From positions 185,209-249,208 of the forward strand of contig NZ_JAFVLN010000015.1 in assembly GCF_017377775.1 (NCBI RefSeq): 64,000 nt of DNA. Reading direction: 5' to 3'. Numbering within the stretch: the first letter of the stretch is position 1; each line of letters begins with the position of its first letter. Source of the stretch: Streptomyces sp. VRA16 Mangrove soil. GTDB taxonomy: Bacteria; Actinomycetota; Actinomycetes; Streptomycetales; Streptomycetaceae. Below, piece after piece: positions 8,134 to 16,280 of the stretch. The position numbers and the translations under genes were made by a program. The notes beneath the pieces were generated by a model, which was not told where the DNA came from, searched no databases, and saw only the letters and a list, made by a program, of their open reading frames with translations.

Positions 8134-9053
8134 GACCGCACCCCCAGCTTCGGGTTGAGGACGGATTCGACCGCGCGGCCGCACAGCGTGAAGGACAGGG
8201 CCACGACGGCGATCGCGATACCGGGCGGTGCCAGGTACCACCAGTCGCCCGCGCTGACCGCGCCCGCCTCGCGCGCGTCCTGCAGCATGCCGCCCCACGA
8301 GGTGACCGTCGGGTCGGACAGGCCAAGGAAGGCGAGGGTCGCCTCGGTGAGGATCGCCGAGGAGATGATCATCGTGGTCTGGGCGAGGACCAGCGGCATC
8401 ACGTTCGGCAGCACGTGCCGCACCATGATGTGGCCGTGGCCGCCGCCCAGCGCCCTGGCCCGCTCGATGTACGGGCGGGACTCGACCGCGAGGGTCTGCG
8501 CGCGCACCAGACGGGCCGTGGTCGGCCACGTCGTCACACCGATCGCGATGATGACGGTCCACATGGAGCGGTCCATCACGGTCGCGAGGGCGATCGCGAG
8601 GACCAGCGTCGGCATCACCAGGAACCAGTCGGTGATCCGCATCAGGACCGTCGAGTACCAGCCGTGGAAGTGCCCGGCCACGATCCCGACGACGGTGCCG
8701 ATCGCCACGCACAGGAACGCGGCGAGCAGCCCCACGGTGAGCGAGATGCGCGCCCCGTACACCAGCAGCGCCAGCACACTGCGCCCGAACTGGTCGGTGC
8801 CCAGCGGGAAGTCACCGCTCGGCCCCTCCAGCGGGCTGCCCTTGGCGTCGGTCACGGACTGCGCGTCCGAACCGACCAGGACCGGCGCGAGGACGGCGAT
8901 CAGCGCGATCAGGACGAGCAGGCCCAGACCCCACAGCCCGCTCTTGTGGGAGCGGTACGAGGTCCAGAAGCGGGCCAGCGACTGGCGCTTGCGGGCGCGG
9001 GACAGAGCCCGGGGGCTCGCGGCGGTCGGCGTGGTCGGCGTGGTCGTCGTCAT
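8130..9053 (-). CDS. Oligopeptide/dipeptide ABC transporter permease (OppC/DppC type)
   Basis: 307 residues with an N-terminal cytoplasmic tail, a first membrane segment near 40-60 (GLWGLGLLVLIALIAVLAPV), the OppC-family loop PLGTDQFGRSVLALLVYGARISL, and four to five further segments. The coupling (EAA-type) region VESRPYIERARALGGGHGHIMVRHVLPN is present. ATG at 9053 overlaps the upstream permease stop (ATGA). It pairs with the OppB-type subunit to form the translocation pore. Confidence 0.95.
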   Translation of the reverse strand: MTTTTPTTPTAASPRALSRARKRQSLARFWTSYRSHKSGLWGLGLLVLIALIAVLAPVLVGSDAQSVTDAKGSPLEGPSGDFPLGTDQFGRSVLALLVYGARISLTVGLLAAFLCVAIGTVVGIVAGHFHGWYSTVLMRITDWFLVMPTLVLAIALATVMDRSMWTVIIAIGVTTWPTTARLVRAQTLAVESRPYIERARALGGGHGHIMVRHVLPNVMPLVLAQTTMIISSAILTEATLAFLGLSDPTVTSWGGMLQDAREAGAVSAGDWWYLAPPGIAIAVVALSFTLCGRAVESVLNPKLGVRS

Positions 9054-10138
9054 CGGCCCACCCTCGGGTCGAGCAGCGGATACAGGATGTCGGCGAGGGT
9101 GTTCGCCAGGATCACGGCGGTCGCGAAGACGAAGAACAGGCCCTGGACGAGCGGCAGGTCGGGCACCGAGAGCGCCTGGTAGAACAGGCCGCCCAGGCCC
9201 GGCCAGGAGAAGACCGTCTCGACGAGGATCTGCCCGGCCACCACGTGCCCCAGGTTCACGAACATCAGCGTGAACGTCGGCAACATCGCGTTCGGCACCG
9301 CGTGCCTGCGGCGCACCATGTCGTCGCGCAGGCCCTTGGCGCGGGCCGTCGTCAGATAGTCGCTGCCCATCTCGTCGAGGAGCGAGGAGCGCATGACGAG
9401 CAGCGTCTGCGCGTAGCCGACCGCGACGAGCGTGATCACCGGAAGGACCAGATGGTGCGCGACATCGAGGATGTACGCGAATCCGGTCTCGCCGCCCGAT
9501 TCCAGGCCGCCGGTCGGGAAGATGCCCGGGATCGGGCCGATGCCGACGGAGAAGACGATGATGAGGAGCAGGCCCAGCCAGAACGACGGGACCGAGTAGA
9601 GGGTCAGCGCGAACGCGGTGTTGAAGCGGTCGCTGCGCGACCCGTTGCGCCACGCCGTGCGGGTGCCCAGCCAGATGCCGAGCGCCGAGTAGAGCACGTA
9701 CGCCGTACCCGTGAGCAGCAGCGTCGCGGGCAGCGCGGCCGTGATCTTGTCGATGACGGGCGCGTGGTACTGGAACGAGATCCCGAAGTCGCCGGTCAGC
9801 GCGTCCCCGACGTAACTCGTGAACTGCTTCCACATCGGCTGGTCGAGGCCGTACTGGTGGCGCAGATTGGCGAGTTGCTCGGTGGACACCTTGCGGCCGC
9901 CGGTCATCTGCTTGACCGGGTCGCTCGGGATGAGGCGGAAGAGGAAGAAGCTGGTGACGAGGACGGCGAAGAGGGAGACGGCAGCCCCCACGATCTTCGC
10001 CGCCGCGTACTTGAGGTATTCGGTCGTGTTGCGGGCCCGGGGGCCGCGGGCGGCCGACAGCGTCCCGGCCGGGGTGGCCGGGTCGCTGTCGGGACCGTCC
10101 GCGGGCTGCACGAGCGCGGGACTGCTGTCAGCTGTCAT
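9050..10138 (-). CDS. Oligopeptide/dipeptide ABC transporter permease (OppB/DppB type)
   Basis: 362 residues. An N-terminal extension of about 45 residues precedes the first membrane helix (AVSLFAVLVTSFFLFRLIPSDP), followed by the OppB hallmarks RHQYGLDQP and GDFGISFQYHAPV and the EAA-type loop SDYLTTARAKGLRDDMVRRRHAVPNA. Six membrane segments in all. ATG at 10138 is preferred over an earlier in-frame codon at 10219 because the latter would overlap the end of the solute-binding-protein gene. It lies 25 bp after that gene. Confidence 0.93.
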   Translation of the reverse strand: MTADSSPALVQPADGPDSDPATPAGTLSAARGPRARNTTEYLKYAAAKIVGAAVSLFAVLVTSFFLFRLIPSDPVKQMTGGRKVSTEQLANLRHQYGLDQPMWKQFTSYVGDALTGDFGISFQYHAPVIDKITAALPATLLLTGTAYVLYSALGIWLGTRTAWRNGSRSDRFNTAFALTLYSVPSFWLGLLLIIVFSVGIGPIPGIFPTGGLESGGETGFAYILDVAHHLVLPVITLVAVGYAQTLLVMRSSLLDEMGSDYLTTARAKGLRDDMVRRRHAVPNAMLPTFTLMFVNLGHVVAGQILVETVFSWPGLGGLFYQALSVPDLPLVQGLFFVFATAVILANTLADILYPLLDPRVGR

Positions 10139-10163
10139 GGTTCGTTCGTTCGTCCCTCGCGGG

Positions 10164-12041
10164 TCACTCGCGCTCGTCGGCGGTCGAGCGGCGGCGCCTG
10201 GTGATGAGGACACCGCCACCGATGACCACCAGAGCGGCGATCACAATGCCGATCACTACGCCGGTGGAGCTGGACGAACCCGAGTCGCCGCTGTCGGAGG
10301 AGGAGACCGGCTCGGCCGACCACCAGCTCCAGTAGCCGTCCTGGCCGTAGATGTTGCCCGCGGCGGTCGGCATCGTCTCGATGGACTTGATCTGGTCGGT
10401 GCGGTAGGCCTCGACGGCGTTCGGGTACGCCATGACGTTCATGTACCCGGAGTCGTACAGCCACGACTCCATCTGCTTGACGTAGTCCGCCCGCTTGGCC
10501 GGGTCGTACTCGGCGAGCTGCTTCGCGTACAGGTCGTCGAACTTCTTGTCGCAGATGAAGTTGTCCGTCGCGGCGCTCTCCTTGGCCTTCGTGGGCAGGG
10601 CGGCGCAGGTGTGGATGCCGAGCACGAAGTCCGGGTCCGGGTTGACCGACCAGCCGTCGAAGGCGAGGTCGTACTCACCCGCGTACCAGGGCACCGAGAC
10701 GTCGTCGAGGCAGTCGACCTTCAGGCCGATGCCGATCTTGCCCCACCACTCCTTGAGGTACTTGCCGACCGCCTTGTCGTTCGGGTCGGTGGCGTGGCAC
10801 AGGATGCGCAGGTTGATCGGCTTGCCGTCCTTGCCGACGCGCTTGCCGTCCTTGAGCTTGTAGCCGGCGTCGTCGAGCAGCTTGCCCGCGGCGTCCGGGT
10901 CGTAGGCCAGCTTCTGGCTGTCCGACGGCGTCCAGAAGTAGTCCTTGAAGCGCGGCGGGATGTACCCCTCGCCCTGCACGGCGTGGCCCTGGAAGACCTT
11001 GTCGACGATGGTCTTGGTGTCGACCGAGCGGAACAGCGCCTGGCGGAACTTCTGGTCGAGCAGCGCCGGGTTGCCGTCGCCGAACTTCTTGCCGTCCTTG
11101 GTGCGGGCGCCCGGGTTGGTGGCGATCGCGTAGAAGCGGCGGCCCGGGCCCTCGTTCACCTTGATGTTCTTCTCGCCCTTGAGGGACGCCGCCTGGGCGG
11201 GGGTGAGGGCGGGGGAACCGGCGACGAAGGAGACCTCACCCTTGCGCAGGGCGGCGACCGCGGCGTCCTGGTCCTTGTACGTCTTGAAGACGATCTCGTC
11301 GAACTGCGGCTTGTCCGACTTCCGCCAGAAGTCCGGGTTCCGCTTCAGCTTCACGTACTGGTCGGTCTTGTAGTCCGTGAGAACGAACGGGCCGTTGCCG
11401 ACGATCGGGAAGGTCTTGTCGTTGTTGAACTTCGAGTAGTCCTTGACGTCCTTCCACACGTGCTCGGGCACGATCGGGACGTCGAGCGAGGTCATCGTCG
11501 CCTGCGGCTTCTTCAGCTTGATGACCAGCTTGGTGTCGCTGGGCGCGGTGACCTTGTCGAAGTTGGTGACGAACGAACCATTGGCGGTGGCCGCCGCGTC
11601 GTCCGTCATCATCTTGTTGAACGTGAAGGCCGCGTCGTGCGCCGTCGCCTTCTGCCCGTCCGACCACTTCGAGTCGCCCCGGATGGTGTACGTCCACGTC
11701 AACTTGTCCGACGACGGCTCCCACTTGGTGGCGAAGCCCGGGACGACGTGGTTGTCCTTCGGGTCGTAGTTGGTCAGGTACTCGTACATCAGCCGGTGGA
11801 TGCTGGTGCTGACCAGGCGCGTCGCCAGGAACGGGCTCAGCGAGTCGACGCTCTGCGCGAGGGCGACGGTGAGGACCTTCTTGCCGCCGTCGTCGGCGGC
11901 CTTCGCCTCGTGGGGAGCCGGGTTCAGAGGCGTGGCGAGCGCAGCCGTGAGGCCGAACGCCGCGGCGCCGGATGCCAGGAGGATCCGCATCCCGTGGCGG
12001 TGGGTTCTGTGTTGCTGATCTTGCTGAGCTTTCGTGGCCAT
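10164..12041 (-). CDS. Peptide ABC transporter solute-binding protein with C-terminal membrane anchor
   Basis: 625 residues, family 5 extracellular solute-binding protein (Opp/Dpp/NikA type). A Sec signal (RILLASGAAAFGLTAALATP) ends near AKA-ADD at about 49, with no lipobox cysteine. The binding domain runs from about 60 to 560 (PFLATRLVSTSIHRLMYEYL, GNGPFVLTDYK, FRQALFRSVD, AYDPDAAGKLLDDAGYKLKDG). A Ser-rich linker leads to a C-terminal membrane segment (VVIGIVIAALVVIGGGVLI) and a basic tail. It is therefore held by a C-terminal helix rather than a lipid. First gene of the operon, with a promoter/palindrome upstream. Confidence 0.92.
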   Translation of the reverse strand: MATKAQQDQQHRTHRHGMRILLASGAAAFGLTAALATPLNPAPHEAKAADDGGKKVLTVALAQSVDSLSPFLATRLVSTSIHRLMYEYLTNYDPKDNHVVPGFATKWEPSSDKLTWTYTIRGDSKWSDGQKATAHDAAFTFNKMMTDDAAATANGSFVTNFDKVTAPSDTKLVIKLKKPQATMTSLDVPIVPEHVWKDVKDYSKFNNDKTFPIVGNGPFVLTDYKTDQYVKLKRNPDFWRKSDKPQFDEIVFKTYKDQDAAVAALRKGEVSFVAGSPALTPAQAASLKGEKNIKVNEGPGRRFYAIATNPGARTKDGKKFGDGNPALLDQKFRQALFRSVDTKTIVDKVFQGHAVQGEGYIPPRFKDYFWTPSDSQKLAYDPDAAGKLLDDAGYKLKDGKRVGKDGKPINLRILCHATDPNDKAVGKYLKEWWGKIGIGLKVDCLDDVSVPWYAGEYDLAFDGWSVNPDPDFVLGIHTCAALPTKAKESAATDNFICDKKFDDLYAKQLAEYDPAKRADYVKQMESWLYDSGYMNVMAYPNAVEAYRTDQIKSIETMPTAAGNIYGQDGYWSWWSAEPVSSSDSGDSGSSSSTGVVIGIVIAALVVIGGGVLITRRRRSTADERE

Positions 12042-12085
12042 GGAACGGACACCTCGCGTCGGGCTGTCGCAGCAGGGGAATGAAG

Positions 12086-12120
12086 TGAGTGTTTATCAGC
12101 GCCTGTTGACGCACGTCAAC
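12086..12120 (-). promoter_or_regulatory. Putative promoter with palindromic operator for the peptide transporter operon
   Basis: GTTGAC-GCAC-GTCAAC at 12105-12120 is a perfect 6-bp-arm dyad. Read on the minus strand it supplies a TTGACG -35 element, and ATAAAC or TGATAA about 15-17 bases later is a plausible -10. The binding-protein ATG lies about 65 bases further on. A repressor on the dyad would block the -35; this is inference. Confidence 0.45.
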
Positions 12121-12252
12121 GGCAGGTGAACCCCATGTGGCCTGCGGAAATAACGAGTTGACCCGCATTTCACGCACATTGGTTGAGACCTCTGATGCTT
12201 TGCAGGCCAGCGCATGGCGCCGTAACGGACTTATCCGCGTGATGTACGTGAA

Positions 12253-12281
12253 AGGCCCGCACCGATGAACGGTGCAGGCCT
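12253..12281 (-). terminator. Hairpin terminator after the MinD-like gene
   Basis: AGGCC and GCACCG pair with CGGTGC and GGCCT around a 5-base loop. It lies 50 bases downstream of the MinD-like stop and before the transporter promoter region, so it fits as the end of that transcript. Confidence 0.6.
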
Positions 12282-12332
12282 CTCGGGAAGTTGAGCAAAT
12301 CGTTGCCCGGACTCCCTTTCGTACTCGGGTTG

Positions 12333-15197
12333 TTACTGCTGCGGGGGCTGCGGCTGCTGCCAGGCCGCCGGCGGACCCTGCTGCTGCGGAGGCATCGGGG
12401 CCGGCTGCTGGGGCTGGCCGGGTTGCTGCCCCGGCTGGCCCTGCTGGGCCTGCGGCGGGGGTGGCGGGACCTGCCAGCCCGGCTGCGGGCCGGGCTGTCC
12501 CGGCTGCCCGGGCTGCCCCTGCTGGCCGGGGTACGGGGGCTGCGGGGCCTGCGGGGGCACGCCCTGCTGCGGGTAGGGCGCGGGCGCGCCCGGCTGGCCC
12601 GGGTACGGCTGCTGCTGCGGGTAGCCCTGCTGGCCGGGCATCGGAGGGGCCGCGACCGGCGGGTGCGAGCCGTCCATCTGCGTCCACAGGCCCTGCTGCT
12701 GCTGGGCCCGCGCGAAGTCCTCGGCGACCATCGCGGAGAGGTTGAAGTACGCCTCGCGCACCTTGGGCCGCATCATGTCGAGGTCGACCTCGGCGCCGGC
12801 CGCCAGGTGCTCGTCGAACGGCACGACGACGACACCGCGGCAACGCGTCTCGAAGTGGCTGACGATGTCGTCCACCTTGATCATCTTGCCGGTCTCGCGG
12901 ACTCCGGAGATGACCGTGATGGAACGCGAGACCAGGTCCGCGTACCCGTGCGCCGACAGCCAGTCGAGCGTGGTGCTGGCGCTGGACGCACCGTCGACCG
13001 ACGGGGTCGAGATGATGATCAACTGGTCGGCGAGGTCGAGCACTCCGCGCATCGCGGAGTACAGCAGACCCGTACCGGAGTCGGTCAGGATGATCGGGTA
13101 CTGACGGCCGAGCACGTCGATCGCACGGCGGTAGTCCTCGTCGTTGAACGTCGTCGAGACGGCCGGGTCCACGTCGTTGGCGATGATCTCCAGGCCGGAC
13201 GGGGCCTGCGAGGTGAACCGCCTGATGTCCATGTACGAGTTCAGGTGCGGGATCGACTGCACCAGGTCACGGATGGTCGCGCCGGTCTCGCGGCGCACCC
13301 GGCGGCCGAGCGTGCCCGCGTCCGGGTTGGCGTCGATCGCGAGGATCTTGTCCTGCCGCTCGCTGGCGAGGGTGGAGCCGAGCGCCGTGGTGGTCGTCGT
13401 CTTGCCGACGCCGCCCTTGAGGCTGATCACGGCGATCCGGTAGCAGGAGAGCACCGGGGTGCGGATCAGGTCCAGCTTGCGCTGGCGCTCCTGCTCCTCC
13501 TTCTTGCCGCCGAGCTTGAAGCGGCTGCCCTGGGCGCCGGGGCCCTTGCTCTTCGCCTTCTGCCGCTTGTTGTTCAGCAGCCGGTCGGCGGAGAGCTCGA
13601 CGGCCGCCGTGTAGCCGAGCGGAGCGCCGCCGACGTTCGTGGGCTGGCGCTGGTCGTGCTGCATCGGCTGGGGCCAGGCGGCACCGGTGCGCGGATCCGC
13701 CGGGTTCGCCGGATAGCCCTGCGGGGGCTGGGCGTTGGGGTCGCCGGGCGCGGCCGGGGCCGGGGGCTGCGGCTGGACCGGGGGCTGCGGCTGGGGCTGC
13801 CCGGCCTGCGGCGGGAGCGGCTGACCGGGGACGGCGGCCTGCTGAGGGTGCGGGAAGCCGTAGCCGGGCTGCGGCTGCGGCTGCGCCGGAGGCTGGGGCT
13901 GGCCCTGCTGCATCGGCTGACCGGGCTGACCCGGCTGGCCGGGCTGGCCGGGCTGCGGGAAGCCGTAACCGGCCTGCGGGGTCGGCGGCTGCGGGAAGCC
14001 GTAACCACCCTGCGGGGCAGGCGAGTTGGGCATCGGCTGGGCCGGGGGCTGCGGCATCGGCTGCGCGGGCGCGGGCGGGCCGGGCTGCGGGAAGCCGTAA
14101 CCACCCTGCGGCTGTGGGGCCGGGGCGGGCGCCGGAACCGGGGCCGGAGGCTGTGCGGGCCAGGCGTTCGGGTCGGCCGGGGCGGGCTGCGCCGCGGCCG
14201 GCTGGACCGGCTGGGGCATCGGCTGGGCCGGGGGCTGCGGTGCGGGCGGCTGCTGGCCGGCCGCGGCGGGGTCGGTCCACTGCGGGGCGGTCGGCGGCGC
14301 GGCCGGCTGGAACGCGGGCGGCAGCGGCGGAACGCCACCTTCCGGCGCGGGCGGGGGAGTCCAGCCCGCGGGAGCGCTCTGTACGCCGTCGGGGGCGGGG
14401 GGAGCCGGGACCGCGGGGGCGGCCGGGGCGTCGGCGACCGGGGCCTCGGGGGCCGGGGTACCGGCGTCGCCCGCGTCGGCCGGGCCCTCGGCGGCGGCAG
14501 CGGTAACAGCGGCGGCAGCGGTGACGGCGGCTGCGGCGTTCGCGGCCTCCGCGGCGTCGTCCGCCGCGTCGGTGGCGCTCGCGGCCGCGGCGAGCGGGAA
14601 GTCGCTGCCGGAGTCGGCGTCACCGTCGGTGCCGGTGTCGGCGGCCGGGGCTTCGGTGTCCCCGGCGTCGGCGGAGCCGTCCGCGGCCGTGCCGGACGCG
14701 GACGGCTCCACCGACGTACCGGACGTGTCGATGTCCACGCTCACCCGGTGCGTGTCGACCCAGGACTGCGGCGTCTGCTCCGGGGCGGAGGGCTCCTCGT
14801 CGGCGCTCTGCTCCGGGCCCTTCTCGGGCTCCGCGGGCTGCGGCTCGGCGGGCTGCGGCTCCGCGGGCTTGGGCTCGCCGAGCGCGGCCAGCTCCTCGAA
14901 CTCCCGCTTGAGAGAGGACGCGGAGAAGCGCATGGTGGCACCGCTCTCCAGGTCCCCGTTGGCGGCGCTCGGCGCGGGCGCGGGCGCCGGCGCGGGGGTG
15001 GGCGCGGGCGCCGGCGGCGGAGGCGGCGTGGGCGCACTCGTCGGGCTGCCGTTCTCCGTCGCGTTCTGCGTGTACCAGGCCGGAGGGGCGTAGTCGATGG
15101 TGAACTCGCCTGTCAGCTCGACACTGGACTCCGCGTCGGACTGATCATCGACGGGTGAATCCCAGCCCCCGTGGATACCGTCCCGATCGCTGTTCAC
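12333..15197 (-). CDS. T7SS-associated MinD/ParA-like ATPase with long proline/glutamine-rich disordered regions (EspI-like)
   Basis: 954 residues. Residues 1-560 are low-complexity: acidic Ala/Pro-rich stretches, then repeats such as GGYGFPQP and QPGQPGQPG. Residues about 575-830 are a SIMIBI/MinD-type ATPase with deviant Walker A SLKGGVGKTTTTTALGS near 590, KILAIDANPDAGTLG, and IILTDSGTGLLYSAM. Residues 835-954 are again Pro/Gln-rich. GTG at 15197 is chosen for AGGAGG just upstream. This architecture (disordered tail plus ParA-like domain) is that of EspI and SCO5717-type proteins encoded with ESX systems, thought to regulate or localise the secretion machine. It lies on the same strand as eccE, 345 bp downstream of the accessory gene. 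Confidence 0.88.
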   Translation of the reverse strand: MNSDRDGIHGGWDSPVDDQSDAESSVELTGEFTIDYAPPAWYTQNATENGSPTSAPTPPPPPAPAPTPAPAPAPAPSAANGDLESGATMRFSASSLKREFEELAALGEPKPAEPQPAEPQPAEPEKGPEQSADEEPSAPEQTPQSWVDTHRVSVDIDTSGTSVEPSASGTAADGSADAGDTEAPAADTGTDGDADSGSDFPLAAAASATDAADDAAEAANAAAAVTAAAAVTAAAAEGPADAGDAGTPAPEAPVADAPAAPAVPAPPAPDGVQSAPAGWTPPPAPEGGVPPLPPAFQPAAPPTAPQWTDPAAAGQQPPAPQPPAQPMPQPVQPAAAQPAPADPNAWPAQPPAPVPAPAPAPQPQGGYGFPQPGPPAPAQPMPQPPAQPMPNSPAPQGGYGFPQPPTPQAGYGFPQPGQPGQPGQPGQPMQQGQPQPPAQPQPQPGYGFPHPQQAAVPGQPLPPQAGQPQPQPPVQPQPPAPAAPGDPNAQPPQGYPANPADPRTGAAWPQPMQHDQRQPTNVGGAPLGYTAAVELSADRLLNNKRQKAKSKGPGAQGSRFKLGGKKEEQERQRKLDLIRTPVLSCYRIAVISLKGGVGKTTTTTALGSTLASERQDKILAIDANPDAGTLGRRVRRETGATIRDLVQSIPHLNSYMDIRRFTSQAPSGLEIIANDVDPAVSTTFNDEDYRRAIDVLGRQYPIILTDSGTGLLYSAMRGVLDLADQLIIISTPSVDGASSASTTLDWLSAHGYADLVSRSITVISGVRETGKMIKVDDIVSHFETRCRGVVVVPFDEHLAAGAEVDLDMMRPKVREAYFNLSAMVAEDFARAQQQQGLWTQMDGSHPPVAAPPMPGQQGYPQQQPYPGQPGAPAPYPQQGVPPQAPQPPYPGQQGQPGQPGQPGPQPGWQVPPPPPQAQQGQPGQQPGQPQQPAPMPPQQQGPPAAWQQPQPPQQ

Positions 15198-15542
15198 AAT
15201 GCCTCCTGGTTGGTCGAGCACCCGCGTGCCGTGCTTGGGGGCGACCGAATGCGTGGTCTGTGTCGTCGCTCTGCGGGCCGTCCCCCTGGCCCCCTGGCGT
15301 ACGCGCCACCCGCACACGGGTACACGCGGCACGTACTGTCCCAGCCTAATCACGAAAACCAGATGCACGGCAGGCCCGCCCGCTCCTCAGCCCTGTCCGA
15401 CGCGTCACGTCCTGGGAGACGTACACCAAAACGTGACGAAGGACAGCGCTGAAAGGGCAGCGCCCGCCGGTGAAATGCCCGACTTGTGGGCGGATTCGCG
15501 GAAGGTCACCCGAACTTGGCGGCACGGCCCCGGCGGGACGGC
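15198..15542. other. 345-bp intergenic region, promoter of the MinD-like gene
   Basis: No gene seen. On the minus strand TAGGCT (15348-15343) is a good -10 hexamer about 145 bases before the GTG start; its -35 is weak. No clear hairpin terminator for the upstream accessory gene could be found. Confidence 0.4.
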
Positions 15543-16280
15543 TCAGTCCATGCGCCGGGCCGTGCCCAGCAACCCGTTCTCCGCGTCGGTCGCCTGCGTC
15601 ATCACGTACTGCCGATCCCGGTCGGTGCACCACAGGGTCACGCCGTCGGCGAGCGTCGGCAGCGACTCGTACTCGCCGCGCGGCAGCCCTATCACGCGGC
15701 CGATCTCGGTGGCCTCGTCCGGCGACACCCGCTGCACGCCGACCAGCCGGGCCTGTCGCATGAGGCGCGGCGCGACCGGGCTCAGGTAGGGGAGCAGGGT
15801 GAGCACCGACTGCCAGGGCGCGGAAGCGACCCGGCCGCGCGGCGGACGCATGCCGCAGTCGCGGATGACGAGCACGGGCCCGCCCGCGGACGCGCCCTGC
15901 GGCGGCACCCGCCCCACGTCGTGCACGGTCATGCCGGACTGTCCGCCGCCGACCGCCTGCACCAACTGCGCCCAGTGCTGCGCGCGTCCGGTCTCCACGG
16001 CGACCCGCGCGCCGGTCGCGGCGGCGCGCAGCGCGAGCACCTGCGCCGTCCACAGACCGCCGATGAGCACGATGTCGTACGGGGTCGGGCGGTTGATGCC
16101 CATGACCGCGGGCTGCCCCTCGGCGTCCACGCCGACGACCACGCCGTCGTCCCCGATCGGCAGCGTCAGCGCGTCGAGCTGCTCCGGGGGCAGCGAGTGG
16201 CGCTGGTGGCGCGGGCCGAGCAGGCCGAAGCCGGTGCGCAGCCGCTCGCCCAGCTCGGGAAGCTGATTCATGACGGCCAT
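15543..16280 (-). CDS. T7SS-locus conserved accessory protein
   Basis: 245 residues without signal peptide or clear membrane segment. It contains a nucleotide-independent looking Rossmann-like stretch (YDIVLIGGLWTAQVLALRAAATGARVAVETG, near 80-110) and a late strand GVTLWCTDRDRQYVMTQATDAE. Its ATG shares one base with the eccE stop (TGATG), so the two are translated together. I recognise it as the conserved gene next to eccE in Streptomyces ESX loci (SCO5718-like) but know no function for it. A cytoplasmic partner of EccE is a reasonable guess only. Confidence 0.8.
   Translation of the reverse strand: MAVMNQLPELGERLRTGFGLLGPRHQRHSLPPEQLDALTLPIGDDGVVVGVDAEGQPAVMGINRPTPYDIVLIGGLWTAQVLALRAAATGARVAVETGRAQHWAQLVQAVGGGQSGMTVHDVGRVPPQGASAGGPVLVIRDCGMRPPRGRVASAPWQSVLTLLPYLSPVAPRLMRQARLVGVQRVSPDEATEIGRVIGLPRGEYESLPTLADGVTLWCTDRDRQYVMTQATDAENGLLGTARRMD

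Noticed and set aside
10164..12041. The peptide-binding protein as BldKB of the aerial-growth importer
   Set aside because: BldKB is a lipoprotein and the bldK gene order differs. Nothing here supports that identity.
12291..15158. A 955-residue plus-strand open frame opposite the MinD-like gene
   Set aside because: Antisense of Pro/Gln-rich repeats gives Leu/Gly/Arg-rich nonsense; the minus strand has the ATPase motifs and a ribosome site.
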